Positions 29,078-38,549 of a DNA stretch of 64,000 nucleotides are shown one piece after another. Where the stretch lies: assembly GCF_902497785.1 (NCBI RefSeq), contig NZ_CABVHK010000001.1:1-64000 (forward strand), read 5' to 3'. Numbering within the stretch: the stretch's first letter is position 1; each line of letters starts with the position of its first letter. The notes beneath the pieces were generated by a model that was given only the letters and a program-made list of their open reading frames with translations, made no database searches and was not told the DNA's origin. This DNA comes from Pseudomonas fluorescens (lineage in GTDB: Bacteria; Pseudomonadota; Gammaproteobacteria; Pseudomonadales; Pseudomonadaceae). The translations under genes and the position numbers were made by a program.

Positions 29078-30018
29078 ACAGTCAGGCCAGCGATGCCCGG
29101 CAGGCAGTCCGTGCCGCCGCGCAGTGGCTTGCGCTGCTGGAGTCAGGCGGCGCCAATGAGCAGGATCGGGCTAATTTGCAGCGTTGGCGCGATGCGTGCG
29201 CCAGTCACGAGCAGGCCTGGCAGAAGGCTCAAGCCTTGCGCCAGCGTTTCGCCGATCTGCCTTCGGCGCTGGCACTGAGCAGTCTGGATCGACCGGATCA
29301 GGGGCGACGCGTGTTGCTCAAGCGCGCGTTGGGAGCGGTGGCGCTGGTGCCGACGGCCTGGCTGATCAGCCGACAACTGCCGCTGGATGTCTGGCGTGCC
29401 GACCTGCACACCGCCACCGGCGAGCGCAAAAAGGTGCAGCTCGGCGATGGCAGTGCCTTGCAACTCAACACCGCCAGCGCCGTTGATGTGGATATGCACA
29501 ACCGCCGGCTGAAGTTGATAGAGGGTGAAATGTCGCTGAAGGTGGCGGGTACGTCGCCGCTGACGATCCACACGAAGTTCGCAAGTGTCGTCGTCAGCCA
29601 AAGCGAAGTCTGCGTTCGTCAGGATGCCCACGGCTGCCGGGTGTCGGTGTTCAACGGATCCGTATCGGTACAACCCCTGCACGGGCCTGCCCTGCTGTTG
29701 CGCGGAGGTCAGCAGGTCAGCCTGCAAGTTTCAGGCGCCGGATCGATCACGCCATTCGATGCGCTTGCTCCCGGTTGGCGCGAAGGTGTGCTGATGGCGA
29801 ACAATCAACCGCTGGGCGATTTCCTCCGGGAGCTGAGTGCGTACCGCCCCGGCGTTCTGCGTTGGGAGCCGGAGCTGGAAACGCTGAGCGTCACCGGCAG
29901 TTTCCGTGTGGACGACACTGATCGCGTCCTCGCATTGCTCGCGGCCAGCCTGCCGCTGGAGGTGCATTCCCGAACCCGTTACTGGGTCACGTTGCTGCCG
30001 CGCAAAAATAGTGTGTGA
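29074..30018 (+). CDS. FecR-family anti-sigma factor/sensor
   Basis: A 314-residue inner-membrane regulator. The cytoplasmic anti-sigma domain (about 1-80) shows the typical AAQWLALLESG and W...C..HEQAWQ motifs. A weak transmembrane span lies near residues 88-104 (ALGAVALVPTAWLI). The periplasmic FecR domain follows (HTATGERKKVQLGDGSALQLNTASAVDV), and a C-terminal part contacts the receptor signalling domain. It starts with GTG overlapping the sigma gene, ensuring coupled synthesis. It should transmit receptor occupancy to the sigma factor. Confidence 0.92.
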   Translation: MNSQASDARQAVRAAAQWLALLESGGANEQDRANLQRWRDACASHEQAWQKAQALRQRFADLPSALALSSLDRPDQGRRVLLKRALGAVALVPTAWLISRQLPLDVWRADLHTATGERKKVQLGDGSALQLNTASAVDVDMHNRRLKLIEGEMSLKVAGTSPLTIHTKFASVVVSQSEVCVRQDAHGCRVSVFNGSVSVQPLHGPALLLRGGQQVSLQVSGAGSITPFDALAPGWREGVLMANNQPLGDFLRELSAYRPGVLRWEPELETLSVTGSFRVDDTDRVLALLAASLPLEVHSRTRYWVTLLPRKNSV

Positions 30019-30085
30019 AGCCTGTCCCCTTTTTTCGACTCGCTTGTCATTCAAGGCATGTGAACGAATCAAGAGAGTAAATTCA

Positions 30086-32500
30086 ATGCCCACCGCCTTT
30101 CCACGCCCGGCTTCCTTCCGTCTGCGTCCGTTGTTGCACCTGAGCCTGTTGTTGGGTTTGAGCGCCAGTCCGATGTTTGTCACCACCAGTTGGGCCGAGG
30201 ACACTGGCCGCCGGCAGTATCAGGTGCCCGCCGGCAGCCTGAGTGATGCGCTGACCCGGTTCGCCGGCCTGTCGGGCGTCAATCTTTCGGTGGATCCGGC
30301 ACTGGTCAGCGGTCGCAGCAGTTCCGGTCTCTCCGGTGAGTTCGCGGTCGAGGAGGGCTTTGCGCGACTGTTGAAGGGTTCCGGCCTGCAACTGCAACCG
30401 GTGGGCGAGCAAGCGTACATTCTGACCCCGGCCCCGGAAGGAAGCAGCCTGCAACTGGCCCCCACGTCGATTCTCGGCGCGACCGGCTCGGCGGATGGCG
30501 AAGCGTATGCCGGTGGCCAGGTGGCGCGCCGTGGTTCGCAAGGTTTGCTGGGCTCGAAGGATTTCATGGAAACGCCGTTCAGCATGACCACCTACACCAG
30601 TGAGGCAGTGCAGAACTTGCAGGCGCGGACTCTGGGCGACCTGATCGCCAGCGATCCGTCGGTGCGCGCCACCAACCCGGCGGGCGGCCGTTACGAGCAG
30701 TTCACCATTCGCGGCTTCAGCCTGTTCAACAGTGATGTCGCCTTCAACGGTCTTTACGGCGTGCTGCCGACTTACACCATCGACATGGAGATGGCCGACC
30801 GCGTCGACATCATCAAGGGCCCGAGCCAGCTGATCAACGGCATCTCGCCCCGGGGCAGCGTCGGTGGCGGGATCAACGTGGTGCCCAAGCACGCGACTGA
30901 CAAGCCCATCACTTCGTTCACCGGCAATTACGCGTCCGACAGCCAGGTCGGCGGCGCCGTGGATATCGGTAGACGCTTCGGCGAGGACAATAAGTTCGGA
31001 CTTCGATTCAACGGGGTGAAGCAGTCCGGTGACACTGAATGGGATCACCAGAATGTCGATCGCGAGATGGCTGTGCTGGGCCTGGACTTTCGCGGTGAGC
31101 GTTTGCGCCTGTCGACTGACTTCGGGCGCACCGAGCGCGATACCGATGCGCCGCAGGAGCGCGTGCAGGTCGGTGCCAATGCGAAAGTGCCAAATGCCAA
31201 CGACGTGCGCGACAACTATGCGCAGCCCTGGAGCAAGGCCAGCACCAACGACACCTTCGGCACGGTCAACGGCGAATTCGATGTCAGCGATTCGGTGATG
31301 CTGTACGGCGGTGTCGGCGCGCGCAAAAGCAATCATGACTTCCTGCGGCATGCCGTTGCAGTCACCAACAATGCCGGTGATTTCAGCGTGCAGCCGCGTG
31401 ACTTCACCCGCGACGAAAATGTCCGGACGGCGACGGCGGGGGTGCGTAACTGGTTTCATACCGGCCCGGTGAGCCATGAGGTCAACCTGGCGGCCAGCTA
31501 TTTCTACATGGACTTCGAAAATGGCGGCGCCCGTTATGCCGCGGCCCCCAGCAACCTCTACAACCCGGTGGAAACACCGACGCCGGTCCGGCCGACTCGA
31601 CTCGATTCGAAGGTCTACACCGAGAACCGCTTCAGCGGCGTGGCGCTGTCCGACACGCTGGGCTTCTTCGACGATCGGCTGCTGCTGACGCTGGGTGCGC
31701 GCTGGCAGCGGGTCAAGGTCGATGACTGGACGGACAACGTCAAAGGCGACACGGCCTACGATGAGGAAAAAGTCTCGCCGTCGGGAGGCATTCTGTTCAA
31801 GGCCACCGATAAGCTGTCGGTGTATGCCAACTACATGGAAGGCCTGAGCCAGGGCAAGATCGCACCGTCGACCTCGATCAACGAGGACGAAATCTTCCCG
31901 ACATTCGTCAGCCGCCAGGTTGAGGTCGGCGCCAAGTATGACGCGGGGGCGTTCGCCGTGACGGCGGCGGTGTTCCGGATCAAGCAGCCAGCGTACGAAA
32001 CCAACGCCACGACGCGGGTCTTCGGCCCGAACGGCAAGCGGCAGAACGACGGTGTGGAAGTGACCGTGTTCGGTGAACCGCTCGCCGGTTTCCGCCTGCT
32101 TGGCGGCGTGATGTACATCGACAGCGAGTTGACCCACACCACCAACGGCACCTTCGACGGCAACCGCGCGCCGGCCACGCCCAAATACAACGTCAACCTC
32201 GGCGCCGAGTGGGACGTGCCGACCGTGCAGGGCCTGACCCTGACCAGTCGCGGCCTCTATTCGAGTTCGCAGTACCTGGACCAGTCCAACAATAAGGAAA
32301 TCGATTCCTGGGAGCGTTTCGACGTGGGCGCGCGTTATGCGTTCAAGGTCGAGGACAAGAACATCACCCTGCGCGCCAATATCGAGAACGTGGCGGACAA
32401 ACGCTACTGGAGTTCCGCCGGTGCCTCGGATGACAGTGAGCCAGGCTTGACGCTCTCGACGCCACGCACCTACCTGCTGTCGGCGACCGTTGATTTCTGA
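30086..32500 (+). CDS. TonB-dependent siderophore receptor with signalling domain
   Basis: An 804-residue outer-membrane transducer. The signal peptide ends near residue 38. The STN signalling domain covers about 45-95 (YQVPAGSLSDALTRFAGLSGVNLS...YILTPAP). The plug, about 130-245, contains FTIRGFS and RVDIIKGPSQLINGISPRGSVGG. The rest is a 22-strand barrel ending in the aromatic TYLLSATVDF. A TonB box is probably in the segment after STN. Together with FecI/FecR it forms a cell-surface signalling loop, and overall shape is FpvA/FhuE-like. The ligand (probably a ferric hydroxamate or xenosiderophore) is a guess. Confidence 0.93.
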   Translation: MPTAFPRPASFRLRPLLHLSLLLGLSASPMFVTTSWAEDTGRRQYQVPAGSLSDALTRFAGLSGVNLSVDPALVSGRSSSGLSGEFAVEEGFARLLKGSGLQLQPVGEQAYILTPAPEGSSLQLAPTSILGATGSADGEAYAGGQVARRGSQGLLGSKDFMETPFSMTTYTSEAVQNLQARTLGDLIASDPSVRATNPAGGRYEQFTIRGFSLFNSDVAFNGLYGVLPTYTIDMEMADRVDIIKGPSQLINGISPRGSVGGGINVVPKHATDKPITSFTGNYASDSQVGGAVDIGRRFGEDNKFGLRFNGVKQSGDTEWDHQNVDREMAVLGLDFRGERLRLSTDFGRTERDTDAPQERVQVGANAKVPNANDVRDNYAQPWSKASTNDTFGTVNGEFDVSDSVMLYGGVGARKSNHDFLRHAVAVTNNAGDFSVQPRDFTRDENVRTATAGVRNWFHTGPVSHEVNLAASYFYMDFENGGARYAAAPSNLYNPVETPTPVRPTRLDSKVYTENRFSGVALSDTLGFFDDRLLLTLGARWQRVKVDDWTDNVKGDTAYDEEKVSPSGGILFKATDKLSVYANYMEGLSQGKIAPSTSINEDEIFPTFVSRQVEVGAKYDAGAFAVTAAVFRIKQPAYETNATTRVFGPNGKRQNDGVEVTVFGEPLAGFRLLGGVMYIDSELTHTTNGTFDGNRAPATPKYNVNLGAEWDVPTVQGLTLTSRGLYSSSQYLDQSNNKEIDSWERFDVGARYAFKVEDKNITLRANIENVADKRYWSSAGASDDSEPGLTLSTPRTYLLSATVDF

Positions 32501-32523
32501 AGCCTCTCCTTGAAATGAACTGA

Positions 32524-32606
32524 CGCCTTCGCGAGCAAGCTCGCTCCCACACTTGACCGGAGTTGCATGCAAATCAACTGTGGGAGCGAGCTTGCTCGCG
32601 AAGGCG
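32524..32606. repeat. REP-like inverted repeat pair, family B variant
   Basis: CGCCTTCGCGAGCAAGCTCG is mirrored by CGAGCTTGCTCGCGAAGGCG. It fills much of the 356-bp gap before the molybdenum-hydroxylase operon. The remainder (32607-32856) holds an AT-rich promoter-like stretch near 32695-32730 but no recognisable operator. Confidence 0.9.
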
Positions 32607-32856
32607 ACATCAGCATCACCGCCCCAAGGCTCAGACTGCCAATCCGCCACGGCGCAAACCAAGATTTTCTGATTCTTTAGTCAGATACTTGTAACCAGTT
32701 GTTTTCTAAAAGTGCAGAAGTCTATAAAGTTAACCTTTCGGTCAGCTTTGCACTGTCAACACAGCCCTTTGATTCGTCCAGAAGGGCTCCTGCAAGACTC
32801 GAGATTTCCAGAACATAACCAGAAGGGCGGACCTATAACCGCCCAGAGGATGATCC

Positions 32857-35688
32857 ATGTCCAACCGTGATATATCCCGGCGCTCGTTCCTTCAGGGCGG
32901 GCTGGTGGCGGGTGTGAGCGTGACGCTCACGCCGCTTAGCAGTCAGGCCCTGGCCGCCTTGATGGAAAACAGCGTGACCGTGCCGTCCGAGCAATGGCTT
33001 GGCAACAACGGCAAGGCGCGCTCGCGTAACGATGCCTTGTCGAAAGTCTGCGGCAGCAAAGTGTTTGCCCGCGACATTCGCGCCAAGGACATGCCGGGCT
33101 GGCCCCAGCAACAGGGCCACGCGATGCTGCTGAAAACCATCAAGGCCGACCGCATTTACGCCGGTTACGACCTGTCGTGGCTCGGAGCCGATTTGCAGCC
33201 CGACCGCATCGTTACCGCCGCCGACCTGGAGAAGGACGGCATTGCGTTCCCGGAAGAGCACGCGCCTGATCCGCTGCTGCCCGAAGGCAAGGTGCCGATG
33301 TTCATCGGGCATCCGGTGGCGATCCTGATCTGGAACAACTTCGAACGCTTCCGCCAGGCCAAGGCCCAACTCAAATTCAATGACAAAGCCATTCGCTATG
33401 GCGACACGGCGCCGTTCTACGAAGGCGACCCCTACGGCAGTTTTCGCTACGTGCGCGTCGGCGGTGCAACCTCGGCGGATGAAGACGAATTCGCCAGCCT
33501 CAAGGACTCGATCCTGTTCCCGATGCTGCGCAACCGTCGCCCGGTGTGGAACTCGCAACCGAACCTGCACGGCAACCTGACCGAGCGCGGCCTGTTCTAC
33601 GCCGAGCGCATGAAACAACAGATCGACGCCCCGCCAGACAACTGGCTGGTGTTCGACGAGCGCTACAAAACCCCGTCGATCGAACCCGCAGCCATGGAGC
33701 CGGACAACGGCAACGGCTGGTACGACCCGGCGACCAAGACCCTGCATTTTGTCGTCGCCACTCAGTGCCCGCTGGAAACCGCGACCGAGACCGCGAAGAT
33801 GATCGCGCCGTCGCGTTTCGGTCTGGCCAACCTCAATATGCACCCGGGTTACACCGTCGGCTACGGCTCTAAAGACCACAACATTTTCGTCTACTACGCA
33901 GCGCTGGCGGCGTTGTACGGTGCCGGTGTGCCGGTGCGCCTGGCCAACGATCGCTACGAGCAATTCCAGAGCGGCATCAAGCGTCACCCGTTCGACATCC
34001 GCTACCAGCTGGCCGTGGACAAGACCGATCACAGCTTCAAGATTTTCCGCGCCGAGATGAGCGTCGACGGCGGCGGACGCGTCAACTACAGCCCGTCGGT
34101 GGCGGCGGTGGGCGCCACGGCCGCGCAGTCGATTTACTACATGCCGCAGAACGATCTGCAGGTCACCGCCTATCATTCGCGTGCGGTCGAGGCCGGGTCG
34201 ATGCGCGGCTACGGCACGCTGCAAAGCATGGCCGCCACCGAGATGATGATCGATGAAATTGCCGGTCGTCTCGGTATCGACGCCATCGACCTGCGCAAGA
34301 AAAACGCCATGCTCTCAGGCATGAAAAATACCCAGGGCGCGGTGCCGGCGGGTGCCTTGCGCCTGCACGAGATTCTCGACAAGGCGGCCGTCAACGAAGT
34401 CTGGAAAAATCGCGACGTGCTCAAGCAACAGCGCGAAGCCCAGGATCCGGATAACTGGTACGGCGTGGGTTTCGCGATCTGCCAGAAAGATTTTGGCACC
34501 GGTTCCGAAGCGCCGATGGCGAGCATCGAATTCACCGCTGAAGGGCACATCACCCTGCGCCACATCGGTATCGAAATCGGCACCGGCATGTCCACTTCGC
34601 AAGCGCTGGTGGTGGCCGATTTCCTCGGCAGCCCGGCTACTGAAGTGAAGACCGGCGAGACCGAATGGAAGGAATTGCAGCTGATCACCGGCGGCAACCC
34701 GTACATCATGAGTCAGGCCGAGCAGGACAACTTCCTGCGTAACCCGCGCTGGGTCGGCAAACTGGCTTCGGCGTCCTCGGCGACCAACTCCGCGTACTAC
34801 TTCAGCCACGCCACCCGAGAAGCGGCGCGCGTGCTTTTCAACCATGGCTTGTGGCCGGCAGCGTTGCAGATCTGGGGGCAGGGCCCTTACGGCGGCCAGG
34901 CCAACCCGTATGTGGTGCGTCGCGAGGATGCGCATTGGGTCGACGGCAAACTCACCGCCAACGGCATGCAACCGCTGAGCTTCGAACAATTGGCCAGGCA
35001 TGCTCACGAAAAAGGGCTGGTGACCGGCGCGACCGTGCACGGTTTCAACCGCTGGAGCTGGGCCGAAGCCGAATTCAGCATTGATGGCGTGCGCGAGCGT
35101 CTGCCGCTCGACAGCTTGGCGGTGAAGTACGGCGACGGTGCGCCCAGCGTGAAAAAGGCGCAGATGAACAGTGCCGGTTTCCATCTGCTCGACCGCCAGA
35201 ACGTGCACTACCCGGACACGCAGTTGAACAACGCGGCGGTGACTTACTACAGCCCGGTCGCGACGCTGGTGGAACTCAAAGTCAACAAAGGGACGGCCGA
35301 AGTGCAGGTGCTCAACCATCACTCGTGGGTCGAGTGCGGTCGGGTACTGGTGGAAGAGTTGGTCAAGGGTCAGCTCGAAGGCGGTATCGCCATGGGCATT
35401 GGTCATGCGCTGATGGAAGAGATGCCACTGTACGAAGGCGGACCGGGGGAGGGGGACTGGAACTTCAACCGCTACCGCTTGCCGATGGCGCGCCATGTCG
35501 CGGTGTGGAAACAGACGGCCGAGATCCTGCCGCCGCTGTCGCCGAGCGATCCGTCGAAGGGCATTGCCGAAGTGGTGATGATCCCGGTGGTCGGCGCCAT
35601 CGGTAACGCCGTGGCGCATGCCATCGGTAAACGGGTCCGCGACCTGCCTATCACTGCTGCCCGCATCAAGGAGGCCCTCAATGCCTAA
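32857..35688 (+). CDS. molybdenum hydroxylase, molybdopterin-binding subunit (Tat-exported)
   Basis: A 943-residue large subunit of the xanthine-dehydrogenase superfamily, closest in outline to isoquinoline 1-oxidoreductase beta/aldehyde oxidase types. It begins with a twin-arginine signal (SRRSFLQGGLVAG), so it acts in the periplasm. Molybdopterin-site segments include GYTVGYGSKDHN, EAGSMRGYG, IGIEIGTGMSTSQAL and the C-terminal GIAEVVMIPVVGAIGNAV, where the Glu would be the catalytic base. AGAGGATG lies before the start. The Fe-S gene overlaps its end by 8 nt. The substrate (aldehyde or N-heterocycle) is unknown. Confidence 0.88.
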   Translation: MSNRDISRRSFLQGGLVAGVSVTLTPLSSQALAALMENSVTVPSEQWLGNNGKARSRNDALSKVCGSKVFARDIRAKDMPGWPQQQGHAMLLKTIKADRIYAGYDLSWLGADLQPDRIVTAADLEKDGIAFPEEHAPDPLLPEGKVPMFIGHPVAILIWNNFERFRQAKAQLKFNDKAIRYGDTAPFYEGDPYGSFRYVRVGGATSADEDEFASLKDSILFPMLRNRRPVWNSQPNLHGNLTERGLFYAERMKQQIDAPPDNWLVFDERYKTPSIEPAAMEPDNGNGWYDPATKTLHFVVATQCPLETATETAKMIAPSRFGLANLNMHPGYTVGYGSKDHNIFVYYAALAALYGAGVPVRLANDRYEQFQSGIKRHPFDIRYQLAVDKTDHSFKIFRAEMSVDGGGRVNYSPSVAAVGATAAQSIYYMPQNDLQVTAYHSRAVEAGSMRGYGTLQSMAATEMMIDEIAGRLGIDAIDLRKKNAMLSGMKNTQGAVPAGALRLHEILDKAAVNEVWKNRDVLKQQREAQDPDNWYGVGFAICQKDFGTGSEAPMASIEFTAEGHITLRHIGIEIGTGMSTSQALVVADFLGSPATEVKTGETEWKELQLITGGNPYIMSQAEQDNFLRNPRWVGKLASASSATNSAYYFSHATREAARVLFNHGLWPAALQIWGQGPYGGQANPYVVRREDAHWVDGKLTANGMQPLSFEQLARHAHEKGLVTGATVHGFNRWSWAEAEFSIDGVRERLPLDSLAVKYGDGAPSVKKAQMNSAGFHLLDRQNVHYPDTQLNNAAVTYYSPVATLVELKVNKGTAEVQVLNHHSWVECGRVLVEELVKGQLEGGIAMGIGHALMEEMPLYEGGPGEGDWNFNRYRLPMARHVAVWKQTAEILPPLSPSDPSKGIAEVVMIPVVGAIGNAVAHAIGKRVRDLPITAARIKEALNA

Positions 35689-36220
35689 CCGTCCGCTTCA
35701 ACTGACCCTCAACGGTCAAGCCGTCGGCCCGGTGGACATCCCTGATGACCTGCCGATGATCGACTATTTGCACGAATACAAAAACCTCACCGGCTCGCGC
35801 CTCGGTTGCGGTCAAGGCATCTGCCACGCTTGCGTGGTCATCGTCGACAACCCCGATGGCACCAGCGAAGAAGTGCGCACCTGCATCACCGGTGCGCATT
35901 ATTTCGAAGGCAAAAAAGTCCGGACCATTGAAGGTCACGCAACCCGCGACGAGCAGGGCAAGGTCACCGAGCTGAACCCGATCCAGCAGCGCTTCGTCGA
36001 TGAATTCGCTTTCCAGTGCAGCTATTGCGCGCCGGGTTTCGTCAATGCAGCGACGGTACTGGTGGAAAAATTGCAGCGTCAGCCGATCGTCAAAAGCCAG
36101 CTGGAACAAGTCATCGAAGACAGCCTCGGTCACCACATCTGCCGCTGCACCGGCTACGTGCGCTACTACAGCGCGACGCGCAATGTGTTGACCGATCTCG
36201 GCCTGGTCAAGGAGGGTTAA
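35681..36220 (+). CDS. molybdenum hydroxylase [2Fe-2S] subunit
   Basis: A 179-residue small subunit with two [2Fe-2S] domains. The plant-ferredoxin-type N-terminal cluster is held by GCGQGICHAC and a later Cys in RTCITG. The helical C-terminal domain has CSYCAPGF and CRCTGY. It passes electrons from the Mo subunit to the cytochrome. No signal peptide is visible; in this family it is co-exported with the Tat-bearing large subunit. The start overlaps the large-subunit gene by 8 nt (GAGG upstream) and the cytochrome gene follows after 2 nt. Confidence 0.93.
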   Translation: MPNRPLQLTLNGQAVGPVDIPDDLPMIDYLHEYKNLTGSRLGCGQGICHACVVIVDNPDGTSEEVRTCITGAHYFEGKKVRTIEGHATRDEQGKVTELNPIQQRFVDEFAFQCSYCAPGFVNAATVLVEKLQRQPIVKSQLEQVIEDSLGHHICRCTGYVRYYSATRNVLTDLGLVKEG

Positions 36221-36222
36221 GC

Positions 36223-37458
36223 ATGAAGCATTTACTTTCCCGCCTGGCGTTGGCGGTTGGTCTGGCTGCGCCGGTGTTGTTGGCGCAGGCGGATGATCAG
36301 GTGGTTCGCGGGGCCTATCTCGCCCGCGCCGCTGACTGCATGGCCTGCCACACCGCACCGGGTGGCGCGCCGTATGCGGGCGGTCTGCCAATCGTCTCGC
36401 CGTTCGGTACGATCTACGGCACCAACATCACCCCGAGCAAAGAGCATGGCATCGGCCTGTACAGCGATGACGAATTCTTCGCCGCGCTCACCGCGGGCAA
36501 GCGTCGCGATGGCGCCAACCTGTACCCGGCGATGCCGTACACCTCGTATCATTTGATGCCGCGTGCAGATTCGGACGCGATTCACGCGTACCTGAAAACC
36601 GTCGAGCCGATCGAGCGTGCAGCGCCGGTCACCCGTCTGGGCTTTCCGTTCAACGTGCGCCTCGGTCTGATGGGCTGGAACATGCTCTACGGCAAGGACG
36701 TGAAACTGTCGTCCACCGAAGGCAAGAGCGAGGCTTTCAAGCGCGGTCAGTACATGGTCGACGTGCTCGGCCATTGCGGCGAATGCCACACCCCGCGTGG
36801 TTTGCCCGGCGCGATGCAGCAGGACAAGCGCATGACCGGCGGCCTGCTCAACGGCTATCTGGCGCCGAGCCTGCTGGCCAATGACCTGGCCGCTCGCGGC
36901 TGGAATCATCAGGACCTGAGCTCGTTCCTCAAGCACGGCATGAGCGCGCAAGGCACGATGTTCAACGAGATGTTCCCGGTGTTCCACAACAGCACCCAAG
37001 GCCTCAATGACCCGGATCTGGCGGCCATGGCGACTTACCTGCTCGGCGATCAACCGCCAGCGGCGAAGGTGCTGACGGACGTGCCGCTGGAGCAACTGAG
37101 TGCCAGCGCCCAGCGAGGTCGTCAGGATTACCTGAACGTCTGCGCCGGTTGCCACGCAGCGGGAGGCGAAGGCAAACCGCACATTGCGGTGGCGATGCGT
37201 GGCAACACAACGCTGCGTCTGGAAGATCCGCGCAACCTGGTGCGGGTGATCGACGACGGTATCGGGGAGCAGAAATTTTCCGGCTTCGAACACATGCAAC
37301 CAATGCCGGGCTTCGCTGAAAAACTCAGCCACGAACAACTGACTGATCTGCTGAACTACCTGCGTCAGGGTTGGGGTGGTCAACCGGGTGATCTGGCAGT
37401 GAGCGACGTGCAGACGCTACGGGCCGATGCCCCGCCGCTTGAGCACAAGGTGCACTGA
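36223..37458 (+). CDS. tri-haem cytochrome c subunit of the molybdenum hydroxylase
   Basis: A 411-residue periplasmic protein with a Sec signal peptide (cleavage after about residue 22, LAQA-DD). Three CXXCH haem sites are at Cys39 (CMACH), Cys185 (CGECH) and Cys307 (CAGCH). It resembles the cytochrome subunits of membrane alcohol/aldehyde and gluconate dehydrogenases. It should carry electrons from the Fe-S subunit to the respiratory chain instead of an FAD subunit, which is absent here. GGAGG precedes the start, and the XdhC-like gene follows after 1 nt. Confidence 0.93.
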   Translation: MKHLLSRLALAVGLAAPVLLAQADDQVVRGAYLARAADCMACHTAPGGAPYAGGLPIVSPFGTIYGTNITPSKEHGIGLYSDDEFFAALTAGKRRDGANLYPAMPYTSYHLMPRADSDAIHAYLKTVEPIERAAPVTRLGFPFNVRLGLMGWNMLYGKDVKLSSTEGKSEAFKRGQYMVDVLGHCGECHTPRGLPGAMQQDKRMTGGLLNGYLAPSLLANDLAARGWNHQDLSSFLKHGMSAQGTMFNEMFPVFHNSTQGLNDPDLAAMATYLLGDQPPAAKVLTDVPLEQLSASAQRGRQDYLNVCAGCHAAGGEGKPHIAVAMRGNTTLRLEDPRNLVRVIDDGIGEQKFSGFEHMQPMPGFAEKLSHEQLTDLLNYLRQGWGGQPGDLAVSDVQTLRADAPPLEHKVH

Positions 37459-37459
37459 C

Positions 37460-38431
37460 ATGCAGCATCTCGATCTGCAAGTGGTGCGCCGGGCGCTGCA
37501 ATGGTCAATGGCCGGGCAGCGCATCTGGCTGTGCACGGTACTTGCCACCTACGGCTCGGCGCCACGTGCGCCGGGCTCGCTGTTGGCGGTAAATGCAGAC
37601 GGACACTGGATCGGTTCGTTGTCCGGCGGCTGTGTCGAGGAGGATTTTCTCGAGCGCGTCGCCGAAGGTGCGTTTCTCGAATCCGTGACTGTCGTGCGGT
37701 ATGGCGAGGGCGATGATCCGCGTTCCCGGGTGAGCCTGCCCTGTGGCGGTGTGCTCGATGTACTGGTGGAAAAGCTTGAACCTGAGTGCGAGGTTCAGGC
37801 GCATCTGCGCGAGCTGGAGTCGGCGTTGCTGGGCCAGCGTCGGTTGATTCGTGAGGTTGATCTGGCCAGTGGTGCGCGCACTTTGTTTGATGATCGTGAG
37901 CAGGGTGTGCGCATCGAGCGAGAAGTCGACCGGGTTCGCGTGCGCATCGGTGCGGCTCAGCGGTTATTGCTCGCCGGGTACTCCAGCGTTGCTCAGGCGT
38001 GTGCGGAGTTTGCGGTGGGCCTGGGTTTCGAGGTGATTCTCTGCGACCCGCGCGATGACGTGCTCGAAGGCGTGGTGCTGGACAACGTCGAGATTCGACG
38101 ACAATTGCCGTCGGTGTTCATCGCCGATGGCGGCTGTCACAGCGACACGGCAGTGGTGGCACTGACTCACGATCCACGCATTGATGATTTGGCAATGATG
38201 GAAGCGGTGCGCACCGAGGCGTTCTACATCGGTGTGATGGGGTCGATGCAGACCTCGCAAAAACGCTTCGAGCGGCTACGCAGGATTGGTGGTTTGGGCG
38301 ACGGCGAAATAGCGAGAATCCATGCACCGATCGGCCTGAACCTGGGCAGCAAAACCCCCGCGGAAATCGCCCTGGCCGTCCTCGCCGACATCCTGCGGAT
38401 CCGCAGCGGCATCCCCCGGCATCGGCTCTGA
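37460..38431 (+). CDS. XdhC/CoxI-family molybdenum cofactor maturation factor
   Basis: A 323-residue protein of the XdhC/CoxF family, which binds molybdopterin, promotes its sulfuration and inserts it into hydroxylases of the xanthine-oxidase type. The N-terminal XdhC_CoxI domain has ATYGSAPRAPGSLLAV and GSLSGGCVEEDF. The C-terminal Rossmann domain has LLLAGYSSVAQ and ends with IGLNLGSKTPAEIALAVLADI. The gene is tightly linked to the three structural genes, as expected for a dedicated chaperone. A family B repeat follows. Confidence 0.9.
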   Translation: MQHLDLQVVRRALQWSMAGQRIWLCTVLATYGSAPRAPGSLLAVNADGHWIGSLSGGCVEEDFLERVAEGAFLESVTVVRYGEGDDPRSRVSLPCGGVLDVLVEKLEPECEVQAHLRELESALLGQRRLIREVDLASGARTLFDDREQGVRIEREVDRVRVRIGAAQRLLLAGYSSVAQACAEFAVGLGFEVILCDPRDDVLEGVVLDNVEIRRQLPSVFIADGGCHSDTAVVALTHDPRIDDLAMMEAVRTEAFYIGVMGSMQTSQKRFERLRRIGGLGDGEIARIHAPIGLNLGSKTPAEIALAVLADILRIRSGIPRHRL

Positions 38432-38444
38432 CACCCCGGCCATT

Positions 38445-38533
38445 GTGGGAGCGAGCCTGCTCGCGAAGCGGTTTTCACATTCAAAATCAATATTGAATGT
38501 TTATCCGTCTTCGCGAGCAGGCTCGCTCCCACA
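38445..38533. repeat. REP-like inverted repeat pair, family B
   Basis: GTGGGAGCGAGCCTGCTCGC is mirrored by GCGAGCAGGCTCGCTCCCAC, between two convergent genes. Confidence 0.9.
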
Positions 38534-38549
38534 GGGTTTAGGGTGTCTG

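Noticed and set aside
30083..32662. An 859-codon open frame antisense to the TonB receptor
   Set aside because: It mirrors the codon structure of the receptor gene, has low-complexity Arg/His/Val-rich composition, no ribosome site and no domain. It is a by-product of GC-rich third positions.
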